A DNA stretch of 64,000 nt from JAVRLB01 sp049965455 (GCA_049965455.1 JBMFWH010000002.1:1-64000), one strand, 5' to 3'; shown: positions 1-7,873, counted from the first letter of the stretch. Numbers and translations are program-made. Notes: generated by a model from the letters alone, not told the origin.

Positions 1-57
1 TTGAGGGAAGTCCGTGTATCTCCTCCCTAAAGGTCGGAGTTTTACAGCTTCCCTCAA
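1..57. repeat. Stem-loop resembling an IS605-type right end
   Basis: A perfect 10-bp inverted repeat (TTGAGGGAAG at 1-10, CTTCCCTCAA at 48-57) encloses a segment which, read on the minus strand, contains CTCCGACC followed by TTTAGGGAGGAG. That layout resembles the structured right end (omegaRNA region) of TnpB-carrying IS200/IS605 elements. No tnpB adjoins it in the matching orientation, so it is probably a solo end or remnant cut by the window edge. The fold is seen directly; the IS assignment is inference. Confidence 0.4.
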
Positions 58-123
58 ACTCCTAACTTTTCTATAAATTAATGTTATATTAGCCCATTAC
101 TATCCTAAAAATATTTGAAAAAT

Positions 124-468
124 TTAATATTTTTTCAAATCTTCCCTGATCCTTAGATATTCATCTCTATTAATTTCTCCTCTCGCATATCTCTCTTCCA
201 GAATTCTCAGGTTTTCATTATGATTGTAAGAGCCAAAAGAATCTCTAAAGAAAATCCAAATAAAGATGCCAATAAACAAAAAAAAGATTATCACACCCAA
301 GATCATTATAAAAATGCCATCACCGAACATCATGCCCATTCCATAATATCCATTATATTCATATCCGCCATAGAACAGCACTGATAAGAGCCAGAATAGC
401 AATAAAATTGCCACTATTGAAAAGATACCTATTATTATTGCCTTAAATGATTTCCCAATATTATCCAT
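124..468 (-). CDS. Small membrane protein with C-terminal SHOCT domain
   Basis: A 114-residue protein of unknown specific function. The N-terminal half has two hydrophobic segments (about residues 10-32 and 45-75) separated by a Gly/Tyr/Met-rich loop, predicting a two-pass membrane protein. The C-terminus (LEERYARGEINRDEYLRI) matches the SHOCT module, a short bihelical domain usually at the ends of membrane proteins and thought to mediate oligomerisation. I chose the ATG at 468 because a GGTGAT ribosome-binding site (complement at 477-482) lies 8 nt upstream; the frame opens 10 codons earlier. It is monocistronic, and about 220 bp without any visible gene separate it from the transposase remnant that follows. 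Confidence 0.75.
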   Translation of the reverse strand: MDNIGKSFKAIIIGIFSIVAILLLFWLLSVLFYGGYEYNGYYGMGMMFGDGIFIMILGVIIFFLFIGIFIWIFFRDSFGSYNHNENLRILEERYARGEINRDEYLRIREDLKKY

Positions 469-688
469 AATTAATATCACCTTAATACAGATATGCAATC
501 AACATTCAACTACTTTATTATTTACAAACGTAAAAGAAATTATGTAACAATTCCAATAGGGAGAATATATAAAAAAATAAAGTAAACGTGTTTCATATAG
601 TCATATATTGCAATAACCATATATACCTATAACATATTATATTATTATCAATGAAAGCATAGAACATCATAACGAATACACGGGTAAG

Positions 689-873
689 AGGATAAAAAGG
701 GGCATTTTCAGATCCGCAAACGGAACACTGATACATGCAGATCTGCATGCACATCCTACAACATGATAAAAAAGGCAATCCCTGAAGCATTCGCAGACGG
801 GATAGAGGGTATAGGGTTATACCCAAGAAGTTTAAGCATCAGACAGATGATAACTTCCAAAGGTGGATTTTAA
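689..873 (+). pseudogene. C-terminal remnant of an IS605-type TnpB (frameshifted)
   Basis: Forward translation from 689 gives RIKRGIFRSANGTLIHADL, the conserved C-terminal TnpB segment that follows the zinc finger. After a frame change near 766 it continues as YNMIKKAIPEAFADGIEG and ends at a TAA at 871. Intact TnpB proteins are about 350-420 residues; only about 60 survive here, in two frames and with no start codon. It is a dead fragment of a TnpB (RNA-guided nuclease) gene. About 65 bp downstream lies an unrelated solo inverted-repeat end (938-956). Confidence 0.7.
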
Positions 874-937
874 CATGGTTAACGGAAATCGTAACCTGAA
901 ACTAGGAGATTTAGAGAGATAAAACAATATTAATATG

Positions 938-956
938 TATCAACGAAGAGTTGACA
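938..956. repeat. Solo 19-bp transposon-end-like repeat, copy 1
   Basis: TATCAACGAAGAGTTGACA here is the exact reverse complement of 5178-5196. Written as TGT...ACA it looks like the terminal inverted repeat of an IS481-like element, and copy 2 is next to an IS481-like transposase fragment. The two copies face the wrong way to be ends of one element between them, so each is probably the stump of a separate insertion. This copy ends 52 nt before the start codon at 1009, just above that gene's promoter. Confidence 0.55.
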
Positions 957-962
957 AGTCCC

Positions 963-1000
963 AAAATTCAGAAATTTTAAAATATTGAAAACTTATATAT
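963..1000 (+). promoter_or_regulatory. Promoter of the GH114-like gene, near-duplicate of the one at 62824
   Basis: The segment AAAATTCAGAAATTTTAAAA followed by TATTGAAAACTTATA differs at about three positions from 62824-62857, which drives the membrane protein at 62880. The A/T-rich block at 971-985 can serve as BRE/TATA. The first 8 bases (AAAATTCA) are the very octamer duplicated around the miniature element at 62651, so this is an unoccupied relative of that insertion site. Confidence 0.5.
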
Positions 1001-1008
1001 ATTCCTAA

Positions 1009-1962
1009 ATGAGTAAAATATTGGTATTGGCTCTTCTTGCAATATTCATTGCTGCAGGTTTTAGCACAGTATTTTTTAATTTCAATTTTATTAGTGATTC
1101 GAAAAATTTAAAACATAAAGAATTAGACATTAGCAATTTTTCAGTTTATTATGGCAGTATTGTAAATCAGAGCCTGATTAATGAACTGAACCAATATGAT
1201 TTGGTGATAATTCAGCATTGGGCATTTTCTGAACAGAACCTATCTGAAATAAAGGGCATCAAAATAGCATATATGGATCTTGGTGAATATGATAATTCCA
1301 CGTATCCAAATTGCACCGTTAACCTTACAGGCATAGTAATTGGCTATGATACTCAGTGGAATCAGCCAATAGTTAATGTTTCATCGCCTGAATGGCTCAA
1401 TTATACTATCTGCAGGGTAAAATATGATATGAGTCTGGGATTCAATGGTGTGATGTTCGATGATCTGGATATTGTTGAACAATATCCATGGGAAGCATCA
1501 GGAATGGTTAAGATAATAGCCACAATACATAGTGATTTTCCAGGTCTTGTCATTGGTATAAACAGAGGATTTGAATTAATAGATAATTTGTCAGCTTATG
1601 TAAATTTCGTAGTCTATGAAGATTTTGGAACATATTATAATTTTACAACGAGCTCATATCAATTTTTAAATGGAACAGAGCTATTAGAGCTGCAAAATAT
1701 CACAGAGTATATAAAATCATTGGGATTGCCGGTACTCGGATTGGGATATGCTCCGCAAAACTGTGATTATTATGCAAATTTTGACAGCCGGCTTGGCAAG
1801 GAACTGGGCGTTCCCGTATACACCGGAAACTGGAACCTAAGTGAGCTATATATGCCATGTTCACATACTTATTATATTTTCCAAGAAGTGACTCCTCCCA
1901 CAGCTATCGCAGGAGGCTTCCCGTTTCAGCGACCTGTTTTGCCCTTTTGGGTATTGATCTGA
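1009..1962 (+). CDS. Secreted GH114-like (TM1410-type) glycosidase, 3' end altered by an IS insertion
   Basis: A 317-residue frame with an N-terminal signal/anchor (residues 2-23) and a TIM-barrel-like body. Features such as IAYMDLGEYDNSTY and GFNGVMFDDLDIV match the GH114/TM1410 family (endo-alpha-1,4-polygalactosaminidase-like), where Asp residues in the FDDLD strand are the likely catalytic or ligand-binding acids. It should act outside the cell on a polysaccharide; the substrate is unknown. The last 25 codons or so (EVTPPTAIAGG onward) read into the right end of the IS200/IS605 element starting near 1888, so the native C-terminus was probably near residue 293 and is now a junk tail. The barrel looks nearly complete, so the protein may still work. 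Confidence 0.6.
   Translation: MSKILVLALLAIFIAAGFSTVFFNFNFISDSKNLKHKELDISNFSVYYGSIVNQSLINELNQYDLVIIQHWAFSEQNLSEIKGIKIAYMDLGEYDNSTYPNCTVNLTGIVIGYDTQWNQPIVNVSSPEWLNYTICRVKYDMSLGFNGVMFDDLDIVEQYPWEASGMVKIIATIHSDFPGLVIGINRGFELIDNLSAYVNFVVYEDFGTYYNFTTSSYQFLNGTELLELQNITEYIKSLGLPVLGLGYAPQNCDYYANFDSRLGKELGVPVYTGNWNLSELYMPCSHTYYIFQEVTPPTAIAGGFPFQRPVLPFWVLI
1892..1915 (-). other. Hairpin at the IS200/IS605 right end (possible omegaRNA 3' scaffold)
   Basis: On the minus strand AGGAG...CTCCT forms a 5-bp stem around a short loop, ending in GGGAGGAGTCAC at the element boundary. In TnpB elements this position is the 3' scaffold of the omegaRNA, whose guide is the flanking DNA; here the flank would be GH114-gene sequence. 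With tnpB deleted, any such RNA would need a TnpB from elsewhere. The structure is visible, the RNA role is inference. Confidence 0.3.
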
Positions 1963-2452
1963 TCTCCACGGGCGTGTCAATTCGAGAGTGCCCATCCCTA
2001 CCTTTATCTGGTCTTCAATTTGTAAATGGCAATCCAAATTTCCCCAGTTTGGAAAGTCATACATAACCGTTATCCATTATTTTGAATCCGGATTGTGTCT
2101 ATCTGATTGAATTGTATCTGTCTCTGGATTTGTATCTGGAAAATCCTGCTCTTATGTTTTTTCCGTTCCTCTTTTCATTTATCCTTCTGTAAAAGTTATC
2201 AAATGCCCTGTCCAGTCTTCTGGCAACATCCTGTATTACAAGTGAATGAATATTCTTGTATTCCGGAAAGATCACTTTTATTTCAGGTATTTCATTCTGC
2301 TGTGTATTGGAATTGACCTTCTTTCCAGATCTGTATGTGTATATCCTTTGCTCTAACATTGCATTGTACATTTCAAGGCACAGATCAAGAGTTGTGCTCA
2401 GTGATGTGATCTGTGAATCTGAGGGGTATATCCTGAACTTATAGGTTCTCAT
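1893..2452 (-). pseudogene. tnpB: Internally deleted IS605 tnpB
   Basis: The first 117 codons (2452-2099) are a normal TnpB N-terminus: MRTYKFRIYPSDSQITSL, then the helical wedge region up to SRYKSRDRYNSI. A stop and frameshift follow. Next come fragments matching the later N-terminal barrel (FPNWGNLDCHLQIEDQIKV near 2050), and directly after that a family-typical C-terminal tail (ELTRPWRSDQYPKGQNRS, then KREAS). Roughly 200-250 codons covering the RuvC catalytic residues and zinc finger are absent. The start overlaps tnpA by 14 bp, the usual translational coupling. The product cannot be a nuclease. Confidence 0.8.
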
Positions 2453-2861
2453 TGCCTTTTACCTCCTGTGAATCTACATAATTCTTCAAAACAGCAAGGG
2501 TAACCTGCCCTGAAGTTGCAAGAAAGTATGATGGCGACCAGAACTTTCCCTCCCACAGATCTTTCTTCACTTCAGGAAATTTGCGTTGTATCTCCCTTGA
2601 TGTTATGGTCTTGATTGCATTGACAAACTGTGGTATTTTGAGTAATGGTGTGGATTTGAAAAGCATGTGAAAATGATCCGTATCACATTCTATATCCAAT
2701 ACCTCAACATTGAATGTTTCAGCTATTTCTCTTATCTTGGTCTTGAGAAGGTCCACAACTGCATCATTGGTGAATACTTTCTTCCTGTATTTTACGACCT
2801 GGATAAAATGATAATATAATGAATATACGGAATGTGCTCCTTTATCCAGTTCGTAAGGCAT
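2439..2861 (-). CDS. tnpA: IS200-type Y1 (HUH) transposase TnpA
   Basis: A 140-residue single-strand DNA transposase, full length for the family. It has the HUH metal-binding motif in CDTDHFHMLF (about residues 60-69), the helix KTITSREIQRKFPEV, and the catalytic tyrosine in LKNYVDSQ near residue 127. The enzyme excises and inserts single-stranded circles using subterminal hairpins. It reads as intact, so it could mobilise this element or related IS605 ends elsewhere. The start ATG at 2861 gives the expected N-terminus (SVYSLYYHFIQVVKYRKKVF). Confidence 0.9.
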   Translation of the reverse strand: MPYELDKGAHSVYSLYYHFIQVVKYRKKVFTNDAVVDLLKTKIREIAETFNVEVLDIECDTDHFHMLFKSTPLLKIPQFVNAIKTITSREIQRKFPEVKKDLWEGKFWSPSYFLATSGQVTLAVLKNYVDSQEVKGNENL

Positions 2862-3001
2862 AGTTACGACAACGATTCATACACTATAAACAATTCGCTC
2901 GCTTTCAGCCCGCATATGTTAAATATCAAAAAAAGCTTTTTCATAGAAGTTTTAATCATATTTAAAGAAAAGATTAATAATGTTATTATAAATTATCTAT
3001 T

Positions 3002-3514
3002 ATGCGAGCTTTAATAATTGGAAGATTCCAACCGTTCCACATGGGGCATTTACAGATGGTAAAAGATGTAGCTAAAAATCATGAGTCTATTATAATAGGG
3101 ATAGGTAGTGCGCAGGAATCTCATACATTGGAGAATCCATTTACTGCTGGGGAAAGACATCTTATGATCTCGAGAACCCTCGAAACATATGGCATGACTA
3201 ATTATTTCTTAGTACCTATTGAAGATATACATCGAAATGCAGTCTGGGTTTCGCATGTAGAATCAATATCTCCACCATTTCAGATTGTATACTCGGCAAA
3301 TCCACTTAATAGGAGACTGTTTCTAGAGAAAGGGTACATTGTTAGGACACCATTTTTATATGATCGCAAAAAATTCTCCGGAACTGAAATAAGAAAAAGA
3401 ATAATAAAAAATGAGGGATGGGAAATGCTTGTTCCGAAAGAAGTAATGGATGTGATAAAAGAGATAGATGGCATAAATAGATTAAAAAGCTTAGCTGAAC
3501 CAGATGAGGAATGA
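3002..3514 (+). CDS. nadM: Nicotinamide-nucleotide adenylyltransferase
   Basis: 170 residues, the usual size of archaeal NadM. It joins NMN and ATP to form NAD+ and pyrophosphate in the cytoplasm. The nucleotidyltransferase signature GRFQPFHMGH (residues 7-16) supplies the (H/T)xGH catalytic motif, and SGTEIRKRI near residue 131 is the second phosphate-binding motif. The ATG at 3002 is preceded by an A/T-rich promoter-like stretch and little room for a leader, fitting leaderless translation. It is monocistronic, downstream of the IS200/IS605 element and followed by about 220 bp without a gene. Confidence 0.93.
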   Translation: MRALIIGRFQPFHMGHLQMVKDVAKNHESIIIGIGSAQESHTLENPFTAGERHLMISRTLETYGMTNYFLVPIEDIHRNAVWVSHVESISPPFQIVYSANPLNRRLFLEKGYIVRTPFLYDRKKFSGTEIRKRIIKNEGWEMLVPKEVMDVIKEIDGINRLKSLAEPDEE

Positions 3515-3735
3515 TGTTTTAACCTCATCTTTCATCCTTAAAAACGGATTTTCCCTCCGCAAATGTTAAATTTTTCAAATCATTTACAATACAAGATATA
3601 ATTCAAAACGTAGTGTTTTAAGTGGAAATTTTAAATGGATATCACTAATTGTCTATATCTTGTTTATGCAACTGTTCAATAAAAGTATATTTAGTAGGTT
3701 GTACATTATAAAAACTACAAGAAAGGTGATATAAG

Positions 3736-4872
3736 ATGGATGTAGAGTTGCATAGAGGTTTGAAAGGAGTATACATAACCAATACCGAGTTATGCTATAT
3801 AGACGGACAGAACGGAAAGCTGTATTATAGGGGGTATCCAATAGAGGACCTGGCTACGAAATCGAATTTTGAAGAGACTTCGTATCTTCTTCTGAACGGA
3901 AAATTGCCGACCAAAAAAGAACTTGATGATTTTAAAAAATCATTGGTAAAAAATAGAGAAATACCGGAAGAAGTTACGGACACAATAAAAAAAATTGGAA
4001 AAATTGCACACCCGATGGATACTTTGAGAAGTGCAGTATCTATGCTTTCAGCATATGACAAAAACATAACCAATACCAAGCCTGAAGAAAATTATAGAAG
4101 AGCTATAGAGCTAACTGCAAAGATTGCGTCAATTGTAGCAATGACAAAGAGAGTTAGAGAAAACAAGAAGATAATTGAACCGGATGCGAGTCTGGATCAT
4201 GCTGCAAACTTTATGCACATGATGGGGCTTAACACAGATCCATTATCTGTGAAAACAATGGATGTAGCTTTGATTTTACATCTTGAACACGGAATGAATG
4301 CGTCTACGTTTTCCTGCGTAGTCACTGCATCAACATTGGCAGATTTGTATGCATCTATTACCTCAGGTATTGCTACTTTAAAAGGTCCTTTACACGGTGG
4401 CGCTAATGAAAAAGCACTTGCGATGTACAGGGCTATTGGAAAGCCAGAAAATGTTGAAACATATATCCGTGAATCTTTCGATAGAAAAGATAGAATAATG
4501 GGCTTTGGCCACAGAGTTTACAAGAACTACGACCCGAGAGCAAAAATCTTGAGAAAGTACATGGAGGATATCGGGAATAGAAACGGGGACAAGGAAAACC
4601 TCTTGAAAATCGCATTAAAAGTAGAAGACATGATGATAAAAGAACTGGGTACCACAAAAGGTATCTGGCCAAATGTAGATTCTTTTTCAGGGGTTGTATA
4701 CAACGATCTTGGAATTCCTATAGACATGTTCACTCCGATCTTTGCGGTTGGAAGAATTGTTGGATGGAGCGCACATGTAATGGAATATCTTAAAGAGAAC
4801 GAACTGTTGAGGCCTCTTGACAATTATATCGGCAAGCTAGACCTAAAGTATGTACCGATAGAGAATCGATAA
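3736..4872 (+). CDS. gltA: Citrate synthase
   Basis: 378 residues, the short archaeal/Gram-positive-like form. It condenses oxaloacetate and acetyl-CoA to citrate. Visible signatures are the active-site region GPLHGGANEKALAM (about residue 218), MGFGHRVYKNYDPRAK with the second catalytic His (about 257), and the Asp-containing VDSFSGVVYNDLGIP (about 313), so the His-His-Asp triad is present. A strong AAAGGTGAT ribosome-binding site lies 6-7 nt before the ATG and a TATA-like AGTATATTTAG near 3686. Monocistronic, ending at a T-rich terminator. Confidence 0.95.
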   Translation: MDVELHRGLKGVYITNTELCYIDGQNGKLYYRGYPIEDLATKSNFEETSYLLLNGKLPTKKELDDFKKSLVKNREIPEEVTDTIKKIGKIAHPMDTLRSAVSMLSAYDKNITNTKPEENYRRAIELTAKIASIVAMTKRVRENKKIIEPDASLDHAANFMHMMGLNTDPLSVKTMDVALILHLEHGMNASTFSCVVTASTLADLYASITSGIATLKGPLHGGANEKALAMYRAIGKPENVETYIRESFDRKDRIMGFGHRVYKNYDPRAKILRKYMEDIGNRNGDKENLLKIALKVEDMMIKELGTTKGIWPNVDSFSGVVYNDLGIPIDMFTPIFAVGRIVGWSAHVMEYLKENELLRPLDNYIGKLDLKYVPIENR

Positions 4873-4881
4873 AAAATTCTA

Positions 4882-4897
4882 TTTTTTTCTTTTTTTT
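4882..4897 (+). terminator. Poly-T terminator after gltA
   Basis: Two runs of seven or more T residues, broken by a single C, start about 10 bp after the gltA stop. Oligo-T on the non-template strand is the intrinsic termination signal for archaeal RNA polymerase. Confidence 0.6.
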
Positions 4898-5177
4898 GAA
4901 CCGATTAATCTAATTTTTGGAAGTCTTACTTTATTATTATCATATATCACTCTTCTATTATGGCACTCATATGATGTCAGAAATCGATAGCAATTCATAA
5001 TATTCTATATCTCTTACAGGGTTTAATCCAATATTTTTTGTAATCCTCGGCAATTATGGGAAATATTTAAACCATGAAAAATAAAAAAGCAGCCCAAGTT
5101 TTTTTAAGGTTTGTACGTGGTGAGAATAAAAAAACATAAAGGCAAATATTTACTTAAATGAAAAGCTGGATGAATCG

Positions 5178-5196
5178 TGTCAACTCTTCGTTGATA
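5178..5196. repeat. Solo 19-bp transposon-end-like repeat, copy 2
   Basis: TGTCAACTCTTCGTTGATA is the exact reverse complement of 938-956. It starts with TGT, typical of IS481-like ends, and lies 37 bp from the downstream edge of an IS481-like transposase fragment, so it may be the surviving 3' end of that element. No matching opposite end is visible near 5540-5590. Confidence 0.5.
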
Positions 5197-5232
5197 ATTG
5201 CTTATTATTTCATTTTGTTGAAGGCATAGCTT

Positions 5233-5534
5233 TTATCTGAATAATTTAATTTGAATATTTTTTGAAATATGTGTGGTATGATAACTGATGCTATTTTTAA
5301 TATTTTCAACGAAAAATTGACAGCATCGCTGGATGACATCGCCTATAAAGCTAATAAAAGGATCAACATTACTGGTTTGGACCATTTTAGATCTGTAGAG
5401 ATCTGTTTGTAACTTTGACCTTTTTTCTTGGCTCTGACAATGTACCTGATTTTTCGTTCTGTGAGTTTCAGAGAGCTCATAAAAGAGCAATCTCTTTTTA
5501 TAGTCAAAGGTTTCGGGACTATACACACATCCAA
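5233..5534 (-). pseudogene. N-terminal fragment of an IS481-like transposase
   Basis: The minus-strand frame from 5534 contains SLKLTERKIRYIVRAKKKGQ followed by SYKQISTDLKWSKPV, a helix-turn-helix N-terminus like those of archaeal IS481-type transposases. It then degenerates, and the rest of the 302 bp is open only in another frame. The DDE catalytic domain is absent. The 5' edge carries GGGACTATACACACATCC (5519-5536), echoed near 62620-62636 (GGGACTATACATCC), suggesting a shared transposon end. Confidence 0.55.
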
Positions 5535-5591
5535 CCTTTACAAAAAAATTAAATAATTTAACAATTATAATGATTTCAGAGAGTGGATCTA

Positions 5592-7040
5592 ATGAGTGAT
5601 AAAATTTTAAGAGAGCAAGAGAGATTCAAGACACCAAGTAGAAGTGGATCTTCAACATCTTCAGATAGCGACTTTATTGAAAATAAGAGAGAGGTCGCTA
5701 TAATCGCAGCAGGGATGACCCAGTTTGGGAAAGCAAGAAGAGACTCTACCCAAGAAGAATTAGTAATGGAAGCAGCAAGAATGGCTCTTTTCGAAAACGA
5801 CCTAAATATTGATGCCCTAGATGTAAAGAATATGATAGATGGTACAGTAGTGAGCTATTTTTCAGACCATTTTGAAAAGCAGTTGCTATTTGGAGCTATA
5901 ATCCGTGATTATTTAGGATTAAACCCATTGCAGAGTGTAAGAGCAGAGGGTGGTGGCGCTACGGGAGGATTAGGAGTTAAGACTGGCTTTGAGATGGTAA
6001 AATCTGGTGATGCGGATCTCGTACTAGTAGCAGGATTTGAAAAAATGTCGGAAGTCTCGACCAGCAAAGGAAATGAGTTTATAGCTTTAGCTTCGGACAC
6101 GGATTTTGATTATCAGGTTGGTGGTTTTTACACAGCCTATTACGCTGCAATGGCGAATAGGTATATGTACGAGTTCGGAATAACCGAAAAGCAACTTGCT
6201 AAAGTAGCAGTAAAAAATAGAAATAATGCTCAATACAACTTTTTTGCGCAGACTAATGCAAAAAACCCGTTTTCAACAAAGAGCACATCAGGTTTTATAA
6301 CTATAAATGATGTTTACAAATCAGATGTTATTGCCACACCGTTAAAGAGGCTTGATTGTTGCTTGATGAGTGATGGTGCTGCGGTAGTTTTATTAGCGGA
6401 AAAAAACCTTGCAAAAAAATTGACCAAGCATCCTGTATCAATCAGCGGTGTCGGTGGTGGCACAGATACCATGAGACCCGGAGACAGACCAACTATTAAG
6501 GGGGGACTTATTAAAGAAAATTTATTATTGCCGCATGAAAAAGCAGAATGGTATGAAAACATGGTTTATCCCGGATTGCATTCTTTTAGGGCTGGCAGAA
6601 AAGCGGCTAAGATGGCATATACTATGGCAGGAATAAAAGACCCGTTGAAAGAGATTGATGTTGTAGAACTTCACGATGCCTTTACATCTTCAGAGCTCCA
6701 GACTTATGAAGACCTAGGCTTGGCAAGATATGGAGAGGGTGGTAAATTTATAGACACTGGTAAGTTTGACGATAAAAAAGGTGTATTTGAAGACATAAAC
6801 CCGAAATTGGGGGACAGGATACATGTAAATCCCTCTGGTGGGTTAATAGGCTGCATGCACGCCGTTGGAGCCACCGGCATAATGCAAATCGGCAGCGTTT
6901 TTTGGCAGATACAGAACAGCATAGAAAAGTTCTATGGTAGTGATAAACTGCAGGTTAAAAATGCGAAAAGAGGTTTAGCGCACAGCCATGCTGGGACTGG
7001 GTCAGACGTGACTGTATTTGTCTTAGATAAAGGATGGTGA
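5592..7040 (+). CDS. Thiolase-family protein (SCP2-thiolase-like) lacking the nucleophilic Cys
   Basis: 482 residues from the ATG at 5592; a GTG at 5583 would add three. The fold is thiolase (VAIIAAGMTQFGKARRD; GDADLVLVAGFEKMSE; VVELHDAFTSSEL; NPSGGLIGCMHAVGATG). The site that normally reads E-A-A-C-A-S-G-G is E-G-G-G-A-T-G-G, so Gly replaces the acyl-accepting Cys; the late His (CMHAVGATG) remains. A Ser/Thr-rich N-terminal extension of about 30 residues precedes the domain. It is 6 bp upstream of a DUF35 gene. Archaeal thiolases form complexes with DUF35 and HMG-CoA synthase, but Cys-less SCP2-like proteins paired with DUF35 include steroid side-chain aldolases, so an aldolase-like or purely structural role is possible. 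Confidence 0.8.
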   Translation: MSDKILREQERFKTPSRSGSSTSSDSDFIENKREVAIIAAGMTQFGKARRDSTQEELVMEAARMALFENDLNIDALDVKNMIDGTVVSYFSDHFEKQLLFGAIIRDYLGLNPLQSVRAEGGGATGGLGVKTGFEMVKSGDADLVLVAGFEKMSEVSTSKGNEFIALASDTDFDYQVGGFYTAYYAAMANRYMYEFGITEKQLAKVAVKNRNNAQYNFFAQTNAKNPFSTKSTSGFITINDVYKSDVIATPLKRLDCCLMSDGAAVVLLAEKNLAKKLTKHPVSISGVGGGTDTMRPGDRPTIKGGLIKENLLLPHEKAEWYENMVYPGLHSFRAGRKAAKMAYTMAGIKDPLKEIDVVELHDAFTSSELQTYEDLGLARYGEGGKFIDTGKFDDKKGVFEDINPKLGDRIHVNPSGGLIGCMHAVGATGIMQIGSVFWQIQNSIEKFYGSDKLQVKNAKRGLAHSHAGTGSDVTVFVLDKGW

Positions 7041-7046
7041 AATAGT

Positions 7047-7574
7047 ATGGTAATAAGCGAGCAATATAGATCTAAAAATAAGGATGCGTTAGTGTTGGAA
7101 CAGCCGTATAATATACTTTATAAACACAGCTTTGGAGAGGTTTCCACATATTTTAAAGGTTTGCATGAACATAAACTTATGGGCACCATATGCAGAAATA
7201 AAGAGCATCATAAAAACAAGCAAGATATTCTGTTTCTACCACCTAGAGCAGATTGCCCAGAATGTATGAGAGAATTGGATGAATGGGTAGAGGTACAGGA
7301 TATGGATATAAGAATATACACCTTCACAAACATGTATTTTGCAGGAGAAAGTTTCTTAGATAAACTTCCCTTAACACTGATCAATATTGACGTACAAGGA
7401 TTTGATAATTCTTATTCCAAGCTTATAAGCATTCTCGTAACCGATGAAAAGGGAGAGATAAATATAGACAAGAAAGATGTAAGGATAGGTATGAAAATTA
7501 AGCCTAAGTTTAAGGATGTACCACTGGAAAAAGTGGATGCTTCTACTCTATATTTCGTACCGTTAGAAAAATGA
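7047..7574 (+). CDS. DUF35 OB-fold acyl-CoA-binding partner protein
   Basis: 175 residues with the DUF35 layout: an N-terminal rubredoxin-like zinc ribbon (GTIC at about residue 46, then FLPPRADCPECMREL) followed by an OB-fold (WVEVQDMDIRIYTFTNMY onward). The first zinc knuckle is unusual: one Cys followed by His residues instead of CxxC, so metal binding may be altered. DUF35 proteins bridge thiolase and HMG-CoA synthase or support Cys-less thiolase-like aldolases by binding acyl-CoA. It is cotranscribed with the thiolase-like gene and followed by poly-T runs at 7601-7627. Confidence 0.85.
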   Translation: MVISEQYRSKNKDALVLEQPYNILYKHSFGEVSTYFKGLHEHKLMGTICRNKEHHKNKQDILFLPPRADCPECMRELDEWVEVQDMDIRIYTFTNMYFAGESFLDKLPLTLINIDVQGFDNSYSKLISILVTDEKGEINIDKKDVRIGMKIKPKFKDVPLEKVDASTLYFVPLEK

Positions 7575-7873
7575 TTTTAGGTATCGGGGTTTAAAAACAT
7601 TTTTTTATTTTTTATATTGATTTTTTTAATAAAGAGTAAGGGAATTGTTCTTTGGATCATCAAAATTTACATTATTAACGCCAAAGAAGTAAATTCATGA
7701 TAGGGAAGATATCTTATTTCATGAATATTATAAAAAAGCAACAATTATCTTTATATTTTTACTTTATACTATGATATATGTGTGTTATTTGTTATCAAAT
7801 ATCAGATTAAATATATATAGTATAAATGCATCTAAGATATAGGAATTGTACAGAAAACAAGGAGGAACGGACT
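7575..7873 (+). promoter_or_regulatory. Terminator and promoter region before the secreted-protein gene
   Basis: About 300 bp. T runs at 7601-7613 and 7619-7627 look like the thiolase/DUF35 terminator. A short palindrome (TTCATGA about 7694-7700 with TCATGAA about 7717-7723) follows. ATTAAATATATATAG at 7805-7819 is a strong TATA candidate, and AAGGAGGA at 7859-7866 is the best ribosome-binding site in this part of the window. Confidence 0.55.

Larger units (their letters stand above)
1888..2900 (-). mobile_element. IS200/IS605-family element with intact tnpA and internally deleted tnpB
   Basis: On the minus strand the order is left end (about 2865-2900), tnpA (2861-2439), overlapping tnpB N-terminus (2452-2099), tnpB C-terminal remnant (to about 1893), then a hairpin right end near 1888-1920. 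This is the standard tnpA-tnpB arrangement of the family, which has no terminal inverted repeats and makes no target duplication. The tnpB catalytic core is missing, so the element is effectively a tnpA-only derivative. It sits between the GH114-like gene, whose 3' end it replaced, and nadM. The exact left end could not be fixed. Confidence 0.7.
4898..5591. other. Gene-poor interval with transposon debris
   Basis: About 690 bp with no intact gene. The first 280 bp show nothing recognisable. The rest contains the solo 19-bp repeat (5178-5196) and a decayed transposase fragment on the minus strand (5233-5534). The last 45 bp form the upstream region of the thiolase gene. Confidence 0.6.

Noticed and set aside
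593..826. 77-codon minus-strand open frame
   Set aside because: It is antisense to a recognisable TnpB remnant on the plus strand and has no ribosome-binding site or family resemblance.
2832..3014. Short plus-strand frame before nadM
   Set aside because: It overlaps tnpA and the IS left end, with low-complexity translation and no ribosome-binding site.
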